Source: Pseudomonas marginalis (GTDB lineage: Bacteria; Pseudomonadota; Gammaproteobacteria; Pseudomonadales; Pseudomonadaceae). From it: a stretch of 64,000 bases of DNA. Under the pieces are notes generated by a model that did not search any database, had not been told where the DNA came from, and was given only the letters and a program-made list of their open reading frames with translations. Within the stretch, counting starts at the first letter, position 1. Each line of letters starts with the position of its first letter. Both the position numbers and the translations under genes were made by a program. This document shows positions 25,296 to 34,427 of this stretch, in pieces. The DNA lies in contig NZ_JALJWV010000001.1 of the NCBI RefSeq assembly GCF_024169655.1, positions 1,679,001 through 1,743,000 on the forward strand, in the 5' to 3' direction.

Positions 25296-27389
25296 TTACC
25301 AGCCTTGTGCGCCTTCGCTCCAATAACCGAAGGCGAAGCACTTGCGGAGTGGGTCAAGCAACTCTGGATTTAGTCTTGAGGCGATCGTGCAGGAGGCGTA
25401 AGCGCCGTGTGCCAGTAGCTTGTAGCCCGCGCCATTGGATCGATATATGTACTGAGGAGTCTTCTCCTGGCTGAGTTCGGGATCCCGAGGCAACTTTTTG
25501 ATAAAAGTAGGTGCCAAGCCAGGGATCCAATCGGCCGCAGAGCGTCCCCATATACTGAATAAACCGTCGAAGCCCTGGCTGAGTGGGTAGCTGCCTTTTG
25601 CCTGGTGATATTTTTCCAGAGCGTCCCGGATTTCAGCTAGGTCGCGTAGACGCTGTTCATAGCGCGTCATTTCGGACGCTCTGAATGTAATTGCTCCGGT
25701 GGATTTTAGTGCGGATAAAAAATCATTATCTCTGAGAATGCTGACTGTGATCTGAGTATCAAAATCAAAAGACGAAGTCTGATCTTTTACTACATCTAAA
25801 TAGAGTTTATTGTCGTCGTGTTGAGGTGTTGCGCTTAGAAGGTCAACTCCCGTGTATTCGTTGCATTGAGAATCGCTGGGGGCGTGAAGGCACAGTGTTT
25901 TGGCGAGGTCGGTCAGGCTACTAAGTTCGCTGTTATATATTATTGAATCATTGGCGCTGGACGGCGCCTTGATCATCAAAAGTGGGCGGTATCGGTTATA
26001 ACCCCATAGTGGGTGATCGTTGAATGTGATACCGTCGGGATCAGATTCGAAGTAGTTGGCAGGCGCGCCATGATCACTTTTTACGATGAGAGTCGTTTGA
26101 TCGTAAACGCCAAGCGCTTTGAGCTTCTCTATATAAGTTGCGGTCTGCTGAAGTGCGCAGTAAGTCTCATTTAGTAGGCCTTGATAGTTTTGATTCGAAT
26201 TGAACCACTCTGCGCTATCGCTTCTGTAAGTGCAATTTTCGTCAAAGTCCACGGGGAAGTGGGTGTGTAGGAAGTGCATGAAACGCACTGTACGTCGTGA
26301 GTTGGTAACGTGCAGATTTTGAGTGAGCGCTACCAGATCGTCACGCTGTAGGGTGTTCTGCGCGTCCCACGGCGCGCCTTGATGGGCCAGGGTTCGCTCC
26401 GCTTTTGAGTCTTGCAGATAAGTCTGTTTGACGGTTCGAAGTTCGTCGGCTACGAATTTGGCCAAAACGGGAGAACCAATGCGCGCCGCAATATGTGGGT
26501 AAAAGCTCAGGGCAATCGACGCTTGCTCGCCGAAACTGTTATCGATAAGGGTTCCGGGGATGATGACGTCTGGTAATGTGTCATTGAACGAACTGTATAC
26601 CCCATACGTCATGACATCCGAGGAAGCTAGTTGCTCGCGTTTTATTGAGTTTATTTTTTTAGATAACTTATTATTCAGCTCGCCTGATACGGTGCTTAAT
26701 GCCCTAAAATCCATATTTCCATAAATTTCAGAGCGTAGTGAGGCCTCCGTTGCTGGCGCTATGGAAATGGCGTTGTCGTAAAAAATCAAGTCCTTGAACG
26801 CAGTCTTCAAATCTGGATGTTCTTCAATTACCTGCTTCGCTACGTTACCGGCTACACCGTCGAAGCTCAGAACGATGACGTTATCGTTTTTTGAGAGGCC
26901 GGAGAAGCGACCCATAGACGCTCCTGTGTCAATAAGGGTATATGCGGCGGAGCCCAAAGATGTTGAAAGCAATATCAGTACGAACGCTTGGGTTGCAGGT
27001 TTGATTTTTGTATAAGTCAACAGGGTCAGAATGAGTGCCAGGCTGCCTACGATTACTAAGTTTCGATAGTTAATAGGCAAGTCCTCAGGGGATGCCATGC
27101 CCGCTTGGCCTGCTAAGGGTAATAGTAAGCCTGATAGGCAGGTCCAGAATATAATGAAATAAAGTATGCCCGATGCTAGCCAGTTTAGGCGTAACCAAGT
27201 CAGAACTGTGGATGCCAAAAAAAGAACGCTACTTGCTATGGCGGTCAATGCTATCGAAAAAAAGAAAAATTCTTTTATGCTGAAATTTACGTCGCTTAGC
27301 GCAAGGTAAACGACATAAAGTGGAATCCATAAAAACAGTGTGGATGCAGTCAAGAATGAAAGCGCTGAGCGTTTTAAAATGGTGGACAT
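25296..27389 (-). CDS. Membrane-anchored alkaline-phosphatase-superfamily (sulfatase-like) enzyme with pseudopilin-like C-terminus
   Basis: The 697-aa protein starts with about five membrane helices (to residue 150). A sulfatase/phosphoglycerol-transferase-type domain follows, with metal ligand SFDG (Asp177), a likely Thr214 nucleophile in APATEASLRS, HTHFP (375-379) and KSDHG (Asp439, His440). The last ~130 residues (RLRDLAEIRDALEKYHQAKGSYP, KLPRDPE, YIYRSNGAGYKLL) resemble the C-terminal part of type II secretion G pseudopilins, an odd fusion. Like LtaS, EptA or OpgB it probably acts on the periplasmic side, adding or removing a phospho-group. It is first in the minus-strand operon. Confidence 0.8.
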   Translation of the reverse strand: MSTILKRSALSFLTASTLFLWIPLYVVYLALSDVNFSIKEFFFFSIALTAIASSVLFLASTVLTWLRLNWLASGILYFIIFWTCLSGLLLPLAGQAGMASPEDLPINYRNLVIVGSLALILTLLTYTKIKPATQAFVLILLSTSLGSAAYTLIDTGASMGRFSGLSKNDNVIVLSFDGVAGNVAKQVIEEHPDLKTAFKDLIFYDNAISIAPATEASLRSEIYGNMDFRALSTVSGELNNKLSKKINSIKREQLASSDVMTYGVYSSFNDTLPDVIIPGTLIDNSFGEQASIALSFYPHIAARIGSPVLAKFVADELRTVKQTYLQDSKAERTLAHQGAPWDAQNTLQRDDLVALTQNLHVTNSRRTVRFMHFLHTHFPVDFDENCTYRSDSAEWFNSNQNYQGLLNETYCALQQTATYIEKLKALGVYDQTTLIVKSDHGAPANYFESDPDGITFNDHPLWGYNRYRPLLMIKAPSSANDSIIYNSELSSLTDLAKTLCLHAPSDSQCNEYTGVDLLSATPQHDDNKLYLDVVKDQTSSFDFDTQITVSILRDNDFLSALKSTGAITFRASEMTRYEQRLRDLAEIRDALEKYHQAKGSYPLSQGFDGLFSIWGRSAADWIPGLAPTFIKKLPRDPELSQEKTPQYIYRSNGAGYKLLAHGAYASCTIASRLNPELLDPLRKCFAFGYWSEGAQGW

Positions 27390-27994
27390 GCAGTTTGCCG
27401 GTTCCTTTGCAGGTAAAATGAGCGGTTTTTATAATGCTGGCGATTTTATAGGAAAAATCCTATGTATTCAGCTATTTTGTGAACCTTGTTTGTTTTTTGC
27501 TGTCGTTCGCGGTTTGGCATATTGAGGTGCGTCTGGCAGCGTTCCGTTGTCTGGGGCAATGGAGTGTGGTTAGTCATACAAAGGTTACTGAAAGCTTCTA
27601 ATGTACGTATAATCCACCAATTTATCGCTGTCGGCATCAAGCGTAAGCCAATCAGCCGCGAGTATAAAACACAAGCTGTTGCGTGCCTGGATGTCTTCAT
27701 GCACTCAAATCATGTCTCGATTCAGGGGGGCTAGCGGCTTTGCGTGGGTCTATGCAATTTTTATCGTCAGTGGCTATGAAAGTGGCCTGCTCAGGTCCGA
27801 CTGTTCGAGCAAGCGGCTGGTGATGTTAGATAACAGCACTCATGCCCATTGATGGCCGTAAGCGGCAGGGTGGCAGCATGTACGGGATGTGCCCTCAAGC
27901 TTGTAACCGCAAATCTTGAGCTGATCGGCTGTCTGCCAATGCATACCTCTAGTGTCTTTCCAACTTGAATTTTCAGAAACGAACTGTGGTCACC
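27390..27994. other. 605-bp divergent intergenic region between the two O-antigen transcription units
   Basis: No intact gene is supported. It should hold divergent promoters for the minus-strand operon and for the CDP-dideoxyhexose operon. A short frame near 27640-27690 reads KRKPISREYKTQAV, weakly like the start of IS3-type OrfA proteins, so a decayed insertion sequence is possible. An ops-like motif lies at 27869-27880. Confidence 0.45.
27869..27880 (+). promoter_or_regulatory. Weak ops/JUMPstart-like motif before the CDP-dideoxyhexose operon
   Basis: ggtggcagcatg matches the E. coli ops element (ggcggtagcgtg) at 9 of 12 positions, 115 bases upstream of the first gene. ops elements recruit RfaH to long polysaccharide operons. 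The T-to-C change lies in the most conserved part, so this is only a candidate. Confidence 0.25.
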
Positions 27995-28984
27995 ATGTCA
28001 ACTGTAACCTTGTCCAACGAAAGAGCATTCACCTGTGAGCCGGGCGTAACCCTCCTGGACAGTGCAAAAAAGCAAGGTGTAGTCCTTGAATACAGCTGCC
28101 GTTCGGGTCGATGTGGGGTCTGTAAGGCTCATGCGATCGGCGAGACCGAGGTCATTCATCACCACGAGTCCATTTTGTCCCCTGAAGAGCTGGCGTCGGG
28201 TTACATTTTGACATGTTGTCGTACTGCTTTGAGTGATGTCCGGCTGGATATCGAGGATTTGAGTCAGTTTGCGGATATCAAGAGCAAAACACTTCCCTGT
28301 CGCGTGGATTCATTCAAGCGTCTGGCCGATGACGTGGTAGAGGTGGTCTTGCGGTTGCCGCCTAAAGATCCACTGAACTATATGCCTGGCCAGTATGTTG
28401 ACATCATCGGGAAAGATGGGGTGAGGAGAAGCTACTCCATTGCGAATGCGCCTCGCCAGGATGGGAGGCTGGAGTTGCAGATTCGTAAGGTTGAAGGCGG
28501 GGTGATGAGCCAATACTGGTTTGAGGAGCTCGCCACCAATGACTTGCTCCGGCTTGAGGGGCCGCAGGGTACGTTTGCCCTGCGCAACACCTCACCGGAA
28601 AATTTGGTATTTTTGGCAACGGGTACAGGAATTGCGCCAGTGAAGGCTATTCTTGAGCAACTGAAAGCCAACCCTGAGCAGGTGGCGAATAGAAAGGTAT
28701 GGGTTTACTGGGGCGGACGTCACGCCAAGGACATTTATTGGCAGCCTGAGCTTAGTTCGCCGGCAGTCTTTTTCGTACCTGTGCTTTCACGACCCAATGA
28801 TAGTTGGAAGGGGCGCACCGGTTATGTGCAGGACGTGCTTGAGCACGACGGTATCGATTTGGCTGATGCGGTGGTATACGCCTGCGGCTCCGAGCATATG
28901 ATTCATTCGGCTAAAGAAAAACTTGTGACTCTTGGCCTTCCACGCAAAAATTTCTACTCCGACGCTTTTGTGAGCTCGAATTAA
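27995..28984 (+). CDS. rfbI: CDP-6-deoxy-delta-3,4-glucoseen reductase (E3)
   Basis: The 329-aa flavoprotein passes electrons from NADH to the RfbH dehydrase in 3,6-dideoxyhexose synthesis. An N-terminal plant-type [2Fe-2S] ferredoxin domain has CRSGRCGVCKAH and the fourth cysteine in ILTCCRTA. It is followed by an FAD-binding domain (RRSYSIANAP) and an NAD-binding domain (LVFLATGTGIAPVKAIL, VYACGSEHM). ATG at 27995 gives the conserved short N-terminus and the usual ~329 residues; an in-frame TTG 30 bases upstream is unlikely. It opens the plus-strand O-antigen operon; rfbF follows after 13 bp. Confidence 0.93.
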   Translation: MSTVTLSNERAFTCEPGVTLLDSAKKQGVVLEYSCRSGRCGVCKAHAIGETEVIHHHESILSPEELASGYILTCCRTALSDVRLDIEDLSQFADIKSKTLPCRVDSFKRLADDVVEVVLRLPPKDPLNYMPGQYVDIIGKDGVRRSYSIANAPRQDGRLELQIRKVEGGVMSQYWFEELATNDLLRLEGPQGTFALRNTSPENLVFLATGTGIAPVKAILEQLKANPEQVANRKVWVYWGGRHAKDIYWQPELSSPAVFFVPVLSRPNDSWKGRTGYVQDVLEHDGIDLADAVVYACGSEHMIHSAKEKLVTLGLPRKNFYSDAFVSSN

Positions 28985-28997
28985 TTAAGGATAAAAA

Positions 28998-29771
28998 ATG
29001 AAAGCTGTGATTTTGGCTGGCGGGCTAGGGACCCGGTTGAGTGAAGAAACCAGTACCCGGCCCAAACCCATGGTCGAGATTGGTGGCAAGCCAATTTTGT
29101 GGCACATCATGAAGATGTATTCTGCTCACGGTATCAATGATTTTATTATCTGCTGTGGTTACAAAGGCTATGTAATAAAAGAGTATTTTGCGAACTATTT
29201 TCTGCATATGTCGGATGTCACGTTCAATATGCGTGACAACACCATGGAGGTGCATGACAAGCGCGCTGAAGCCTGGAATGTGACACTGGTTGATACCGGC
29301 GATGACTCCATGACGGGCGGACGTCTGCACCGTGTTGCCGACTATGTGAAGGATGAAGAGTCTTTCTGCTTCACCTATGGCGATGGCGTTGGCGACATCG
29401 ATATCAGTGCGACCATTGAGTTTCACAAGAAGCACGGTAAGGCTGCAACCCTGACGGCGACATACCCGCCAGGTCGTTTTGGTGCGCTGGATATTCGTCA
29501 GGGACAGGTGCTCAATTTCAAGGAAAAGCCCAAAGGCGATGGTGCCATGATCAATGGCGGCTTCTTCGTGTTGAAACCGGAGGTGTTGAAGCACATTACT
29601 GGCGACGCCAGCGTATGGGAGCAGGAGCCTTTAATGAACCTGGCCTCGGATCAGCAACTGATGGCCTACGAGCATCAGGGGTTCTGGCAGCCGATGGATA
29701 CGCTGCGCGACAAGCATTTGCTTGAGGAACTCTGGATGTCTGGTAAGGCACCCTGGAAGACGTGGGAGTGA
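28998..29771 (+). CDS. rfbF: Glucose-1-phosphate cytidylyltransferase
   Basis: The 257-aa enzyme makes CDP-glucose from CTP and glucose-1-phosphate, the first step to CDP-3,6-dideoxyhexoses. Signatures are [46 protein letters not shown] and the product-side [11 protein letters not shown]. Length is normal (257). It starts 13 bp after rfbI with a taagga ribosome-binding site and ends 2 bp before the rfbG ATG. Confidence 0.97.
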   Translation: MKAVILAGGLGTRLSEETSTRPKPMVEIGGKPILWHIMKMYSAHGINDFIICCGYKGYVIKEYFANYFLHMSDVTFNMRDNTMEVHDKRAEAWNVTLVDTGDDSMTGGRLHRVADYVKDEESFCFTYGDGVGDIDISATIEFHKKHGKAATLTATYPPGRFGALDIRQGQVLNFKEKPKGDGAMINGGFFVLKPEVLKHITGDASVWEQEPLMNLASDQQLMAYEHQGFWQPMDTLRDKHLLEELWMSGKAPWKTWE

Positions 29772-29773
29772 AA

Positions 29774-30859
29774 ATGAAAGCCGCTGTAACTCCTGCCTTC
29801 TGGGAAGGCAAAAAGGTATATCTGACTGGGCACACCGGCTTCAAGGGAAGCTGGCTTTCCCTGTGGCTGCAGAGTATGGGGGCAGAGGTCATGGGTTATG
29901 CCCTTGCGCCGCCGACGACGCCGGCTCTTTTTGAAGAGGCCCGAATAGAGAAGGGGATGCAGTCTCAGATTGGTGATATTAGAGACCTGCAGGCTGTCAC
30001 GCAGAGCATGGTCAGTTTTAATCCGGATATCCTGATTCATATGGCTGCCCAGCCATTGGTCCGCCTTTCTTATAAACAGCCTGTCGAGACCTATGCCACT
30101 AATGTGATGGGTACCGTGCATGTTTTGGAAGCTGCCCGTCAATGCCCCGGGCTGCGGGCAATTGTTAATGTGACCACGGACAAGTGTTACGAAAACCGCG
30201 AATGGGAGTGGGGCTATCGAGAAGATGAGCCCATGGGCGGGCACGATCCCTACAGCAACAGCAAAGGCTGCATGGAGCTTGTAACGTCAGCGTACCGCAA
30301 CTCCTTTTTTGGCAAAGAGCAACCCGTCGCTCTCGCGTCTGCTCGCGCCGGTAATGTGATTGGTGGCGGTGATTGGGCCGAAGATCGCCTGATTCCGGAT
30401 ATACTCGCCGCCTTCGAGAAGCAGCAGCCGGTTATTGTCCGCAACCCCCAGGCGACCCGGCCTTGGCAGCACGTGCTTGAGCCGTTGAGTGGTTATCTCG
30501 TGTTGGCCGAAAACCTGTGGGCGCGCGGTCAGGATGTGGCTCAAGGCTGGAACTTCGGTCCGAAGGATGAAGACGCCCGGCCTGTCGACTGGATTCTGGA
30601 TCACATGGTGAACACCTGGGGGGAAGGCGCAAGCTGGGCCCTGGATCAGAATCCCCAGCCCCATGAGGCCCGTTATTTGAAACTCGATGTGTCAAAAGCC
30701 CGCACACATCTGCATTGGTCGCCTACGTGGTCATTGGAGACGACATTGGCATACATCGTGAATTGGCATAGAGCCTGGCTCAAAGGACATGATGTACACG
30801 CTCTTTGCCTCGCAGAAATCAATGCCTATATGGCCGCCATGTCTTCATGCGGCAAGTAA
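29774..30859 (+). CDS. rfbG: CDP-glucose 4,6-dehydratase
   Basis: The 361-aa short-chain dehydrogenase converts CDP-glucose to CDP-4-keto-6-deoxyglucose. It has the NAD motif [18 protein letters not shown], the [11 protein letters not shown] segment and the catalytic YSNSKGCME (YxxxK). ATG at 29774 with a gggag ribosome-binding site is chosen over an in-frame GTG at 29762 that would overlap rfbF. The next gene begins 26 bp downstream. Confidence 0.96.
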   Translation: MKAAVTPAFWEGKKVYLTGHTGFKGSWLSLWLQSMGAEVMGYALAPPTTPALFEEARIEKGMQSQIGDIRDLQAVTQSMVSFNPDILIHMAAQPLVRLSYKQPVETYATNVMGTVHVLEAARQCPGLRAIVNVTTDKCYENREWEWGYREDEPMGGHDPYSNSKGCMELVTSAYRNSFFGKEQPVALASARAGNVIGGGDWAEDRLIPDILAAFEKQQPVIVRNPQATRPWQHVLEPLSGYLVLAENLWARGQDVAQGWNFGPKDEDARPVDWILDHMVNTWGEGASWALDQNPQPHEARYLKLDVSKARTHLHWSPTWSLETTLAYIVNWHRAWLKGHDVHALCLAEINAYMAAMSSCGK

Positions 30860-30885
30860 CTCATATTTTTCAAGCAGGAAACGCC

Positions 30886-32199
30886 ATGACACCCGATATG
30901 CTTCGCCAGGAAATCAGTAAACTCGTCGAGCAGTATGCTCAAGTCGCCCTGGCGCCCAAACCTTTCGTTGCTGGCGAAAGTGTTATCCCGCCTTCAGGCA
31001 AGGTTATTGGGGCTCGTGAGCTGCAATTGATGGTTGAGGCATCCCTGGATGGATGGCTGACTACCGGGCGCTTCAATGCAGAGTTCGAGCGGAAACTGGC
31101 TGAGTTTCTGGGCGTTAAATTTGCGCTGTCGGTCAACTCTGGCTCTTCTGCCAACTTGGTTGCCTTCAGTACACTGACCTCGCCAAAGCTAGGTGATCGT
31201 GCGATCAAGAAAGGTGACGAAGTGATCGGTGTTGCTGCCGGCTTCCCGACTACGGTCAATCCAATCGTGCAGTTCGGCGCCATCCCAGTGTTCGTCGATG
31301 TCGATATGGCCACTCACAACATCGATACTGATTTGATTGAGGCGGCAATTACGCGCAAGACCAAGGCCATCATGCTCGCCCACACTTTGGGCAACCCATT
31401 TAACCTGGGTGCAGTCAAAGCTATCTGCGACAAGTACAACCTGTGGTTGATCGAAGACTGCTGCGACGCCTTGGGGGCTACCTATGACGGTAAGCTGGTA
31501 GGGACTTTCGGTGACATATGCACTTTGAGCTTTTACCCGGCTCACCACATCACTATGGGCGAAGGGGGGGCGGTTTTCACCAATAGCCCGCAGTTGAAAG
31601 TTATCGCTGAGTCTTTCCGTGACTGGGGGCGTGACTGCTACTGCGCGCCGGGTTGTGACAACACCTGTGGCGATCGTTTTGGTCAACAGTTTGGCAGCCT
31701 GCCACAGGGCTACGACCACAAGTATGTGTACGCGCACTTAGGCTACAACCTTAAAATCACCGATATGCAAGCGGCCTGCGGCCTTGCGCAATTGGATCGT
31801 GCTCAGGAGTTCATTGACACCCGCAAGCGCAACTATGTACTGCTGAAGGAGCGTCTGAGCAGCCTGTCAGACTTCCTCGAAATTGCCGAGCCTACTCCAA
31901 ACAGCGATCCTTCCTGGTTTGGCTTTCCAGTGACATTGAAGGAAAGCGCAGGCGTCCAACGCGTTGATCTGCTGAAATTCTTAGATCAGAACAATATTGG
32001 TTCACGTTTGTTGTTTGCAGGGAACCTCACGCGTCAACCGTACTTTCAAGATATTGAATACCGCGTAGTTGGCGAGTTGACTAACACTGATCGTACGATG
32101 AACCAGACTTTTTGGCTGGGTATTTACCCCGGCCTAGGTCAAGAGCAATTTGATTATGTCGGTGAAAAACTGGAAGAGTTTTTTGGTGTTAATTTTTAA
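30886..32199 (+). CDS. rfbH: CDP-4-keto-6-deoxyglucose-3-dehydrase (E1, RfbH)
   Basis: The 437-aa enzyme uses PMP and a [2Fe-2S] cluster to remove the 3-hydroxyl with the RfbI reductase. The usual PLP lysine is replaced by histidine in [15 protein letters not shown], the hallmark of E1. The iron-sulfur cysteines are visible in [19 protein letters not shown] at 30886 (after caggaa) gives exactly the family length; an upstream in-frame start would overlap rfbG. A G7 run occurs in the GEGGA codons. Confidence 0.97.
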   Translation: MTPDMLRQEISKLVEQYAQVALAPKPFVAGESVIPPSGKVIGARELQLMVEASLDGWLTTGRFNAEFERKLAEFLGVKFALSVNSGSSANLVAFSTLTSPKLGDRAIKKGDEVIGVAAGFPTTVNPIVQFGAIPVFVDVDMATHNIDTDLIEAAITRKTKAIMLAHTLGNPFNLGAVKAICDKYNLWLIEDCCDALGATYDGKLVGTFGDICTLSFYPAHHITMGEGGAVFTNSPQLKVIAESFRDWGRDCYCAPGCDNTCGDRFGQQFGSLPQGYDHKYVYAHLGYNLKITDMQAACGLAQLDRAQEFIDTRKRNYVLLKERLSSLSDFLEIAEPTPNSDPSWFGFPVTLKESAGVQRVDLLKFLDQNNIGSRLLFAGNLTRQPYFQDIEYRVVGELTNTDRTMNQTFWLGIYPGLGQEQFDYVGEKLEEFFGVNF

Positions 32200-32224
32200 T
32201 CTATGACTTGTAAAGGGCTCGCAG

Positions 32225-32779
32225 ATGGATCGGCAAGAAACAGGTTTTGCAGGATGCTTTGAGTTGAAATGTAATGTGTTCAGGGATAATAGAGGTGCAT
32301 TCGTCAAGACTTTTCATAATGAGGTTTTCGAGGCGTTGGGTTTACGAACTGATTGGAAAGAAGAGTACTATTCTGTTTCCAGTAAGAACGTAGTTCGAGG
32401 AATGCACTTTCAAACTCCGCCTTTCGAGCATGCAAAACTTGTTTACTGCCTCCAAGGAGAGGTGCTTGATGTCGTTGTTGATTTACGTGTGGACTCGCCA
32501 ACTTATCTGCAGTGTCGGTCTTTCGAGCTAAGTCCTGCTCTAGGTAACTCGATTTATATACCTGCCGGTATAGCGCATGGCTTTCTGTCCCTGACGGAGG
32601 GGGCAGTTATGCAGTATAAGGTTACAAGTGTTTACTCTCCCGAGCATGATGCAGGCGTATTGTGGTCTTCTATTGACTTTAAGTGGCCAATTGAAACTCC
32701 TATAGTGTCTGTTCGTGATAATCAGCACGTAGGGATAAATGAATATGCTTCGGCATTTTCAGTGGGATTGAGGCAATGA
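32225..32779 (+). CDS. RmlC-like sugar-nucleotide epimerase, candidate AscE
   Basis: The 184-aa cupin has the dTDP-4-dehydrorhamnose 3,5-epimerase pattern: FRDNRGAFVKTF, VVRGMHFQTPPFEHAKLVYCLQGEVLDVVVDLR and IYIPAGIAHGFL with the catalytic histidine in RGMHF. No rmlA/B/D genes are present and it directly follows rfbH, so a CDP-3,6-dideoxy-4-hexulose is the likelier substrate. That would be the 5-epimerase step (AscE) of CDP-L-ascarylose synthesis. GC content drops from this gene on. The stop overlaps the next start (ATGA). Confidence 0.82.
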   Translation: MDRQETGFAGCFELKCNVFRDNRGAFVKTFHNEVFEALGLRTDWKEEYYSVSSKNVVRGMHFQTPPFEHAKLVYCLQGEVLDVVVDLRVDSPTYLQCRSFELSPALGNSIYIPAGIAHGFLSLTEGAVMQYKVTSVYSPEHDAGVLWSSIDFKWPIETPIVSVRDNQHVGINEYASAFSVGLRQ

Positions 32780-33663
32780 TGAAAGTATTGGTAACTGGTG
32801 TCACAGGCTTTATTGGTGGGGCGCTCGTCCGACGTCTGGTCCGGGAAGGTTGGGATGTCTCTATTGTTGTACGTGAAGAGTCTGATATTTCTGGATTAAC
32901 GGATGTGATTTCATATATAGATAAGTTTATATATGATGGTAGTACTGAGTCGTTAATTGAGATACTGAGTGTGTCCAAGCCTGAGCTAATTTATCATCTG
33001 GCCTCATTGTTTTTGTCCGAACATTTACCTCCTGATGTGACTAGGCTGATTCAATCTAATGTGCTCTTTGGTACGCAATTGCTTGAGGCTATGAGAGTCA
33101 ATTCTGTTAAAAATATTGTTAACGCTGGTACGTCTTGGCAGTATTACCACTCTAGTGAGTATCGTGCGTCGAATTTATATGCAGCAACTAAGCAGGCATT
33201 TGAGGATATACTGAGTTTTTACAGTGATAAATATAGTATATCTCAGGTTACTTTGAAATTATTTGACACTTATGGTCCTGATGATAAGCGTAGAAAATTA
33301 GTCAACTTGGTCGTGAATGCTATAAAAACTAATGTAGAACTAGGGGTTTCGCCTGGTGAGCAAATTATAGATATATCTTTCATTGATGACGTGGTTGAGG
33401 AGTTTTATCAATGTGGAAAATATTTGCATTTGTCGAGTGACTGTCTCTCTGAGGCGTATTTTGTTTCCGGCGAACGATTTACTGTCAAGGGATTGGTTGA
33501 ACAGATTGCCAATGCATATGGACAGCAGGGAAATATTTTATTCGGCGCTCGGCCCTATAGAGATAGGGAGGTGATGACGTTGCCGGAAGTGTCTGGTAAA
33601 ACCTCGCCATGGTCAAAAAATAAGAAAATAACACCTCTAAGCTTAGGTGTTTTGAAAATATAA
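32776..33663 (+). CDS. NAD(P)-dependent 4-keto reductase (SDR), candidate AscF
   Basis: The 295-aa extended SDR has VLVTGVTGFIGGALVRRLVREG and a YAATK catalytic motif after NAGTSWQYY. Positioned after the CDP-sugar dehydrase and epimerase, it probably reduces the C4 ketone to finish a CDP-3,6-dideoxyhexose. With the epimerase, ascarylose fits best; paratose- or abequose-type reductases are the alternatives. Base composition is AT-rich with many ATA/TTA codons, unlike rfbF-G-H, hinting at a different source. Confidence 0.75.
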   Translation: MMKVLVTGVTGFIGGALVRRLVREGWDVSIVVREESDISGLTDVISYIDKFIYDGSTESLIEILSVSKPELIYHLASLFLSEHLPPDVTRLIQSNVLFGTQLLEAMRVNSVKNIVNAGTSWQYYHSSEYRASNLYAATKQAFEDILSFYSDKYSISQVTLKLFDTYGPDDKRRKLVNLVVNAIKTNVELGVSPGEQIIDISFIDDVVEEFYQCGKYLHLSSDCLSEAYFVSGERFTVKGLVEQIANAYGQQGNILFGARPYRDREVMTLPEVSGKTSPWSKNKKITPLSLGVLKI

Positions 33664-33695
33664 TTTTATAGTTGTCTATTTTTTAGGGGCGGGGT

Positions 33696-34421
33696 ATGAG
33701 CAATAACTTTTGCGTGATTTTGACGTGTACTATTGATGTAAAGGGTATTGCCTTCATGGAACGCTCAAATATAGGTGATCGCTTTAACGACTACTGTTCT
33801 GCGTTTGAAATGTGGTTGAAAGGGGGGGGGGCGGATAATATCGTGTTTGTTGAGAACTCTGGTTATGACCTTTCCTACTTTAAAGAGTTAGCGTTAAAGT
33901 TCCCACATAAAAATGTAGAGTTTATTTCTTTCGATGGTCAGGATTTCGATCGCGCGTTAGGTAAAGGTTATGGAGAGATGCTGGCTTTAAAGCGAGTGTT
34001 TGATTGCTCAAAATTGTTGTCCGAAAAAGGGTGGTTCGTTAAGGTTAATGGACGTTATTATATTCCTAAGTTTGAGGAGGTCGCTAAAGTTATAGGGGCG
34101 AAGCCAGATATAATGTGTGATCTTTCCAAGAATTTAACTTGGGCTGACAGTCGAGTTTTTGGGGGGGGGAGGAATTTTTTTCAGTCCCATCTTTTTCCTG
34201 AGTTGTTGATGGTTAATGATACAAAAGGGTTATATTTTGAGCATGCTTTGGTTAAGGCTACTCTTCGTGGTATCGCAGATGGTTTGAGCTGGAGACTCGC
34301 TCCGTTTGTTGCAATTGTTGGCGTCTCTGGAACGGCTAATGAGGTGTATAAGAGATCTCATTTCAAAGAGTTTGTGAGATGGGCTATGTATGGTGTAAAA
34401 AAATTTCTTTTAGCAAGGTAG
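33696..34421 (+). CDS. Unknown O-antigen-locus protein with two long poly-G tracts
   Basis: The 241-aa product lacks membrane segments and starts MSNNFCVILTCTIDVKG. The pattern of an N-terminal beta strand, a central KVNGRYYIPKF and NLTWADSR is reminiscent of GT-A-like glycan enzymes, but I do not recognise a family. It lies between the dideoxyhexose genes and wzx. Two homopolymers (G10 at 33822-33831, G9 at 34161-34169) encode Gly-Gly-Gly stretches; loss or gain of one G would truncate the protein, so its expression may be switched by slippage. Confidence 0.6.
   Translation: MSNNFCVILTCTIDVKGIAFMERSNIGDRFNDYCSAFEMWLKGGGADNIVFVENSGYDLSYFKELALKFPHKNVEFISFDGQDFDRALGKGYGEMLALKRVFDCSKLLSEKGWFVKVNGRYYIPKFEEVAKVIGAKPDIMCDLSKNLTWADSRVFGGGRNFFQSHLFPELLMVNDTKGLYFEHALVKATLRGIADGLSWRLAPFVAIVGVSGTANEVYKRSHFKEFVRWAMYGVKKFLLAR
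33822..33831 (+). repeat. G10 homopolymer inside the 33696-34421 gene
   Basis: Ten consecutive G residues follow tgaaa and are in frame at this length. Poly-G tracts of this size are slippage-prone and act as ON/OFF switches in Campylobacter surface-glycan genes. Confidence 0.9.
34161..34169 (+). repeat. G9 homopolymer inside the same gene
   Basis: Nine consecutive G residues after a T5 run, in frame, encode the glycines of VFGGGRN. It is the second slippage-prone tract in this gene. Confidence 0.9.
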
Positions 34422-34427
34422 TTATTT

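Noticed and set aside
31563..31569. G7 run in rfbH as a phase-variation tract
   Set aside because: Seven G are within chance for a GEGGA-encoding, conserved active-site region; shorter than the tracts at 33.8-34.2 kb.
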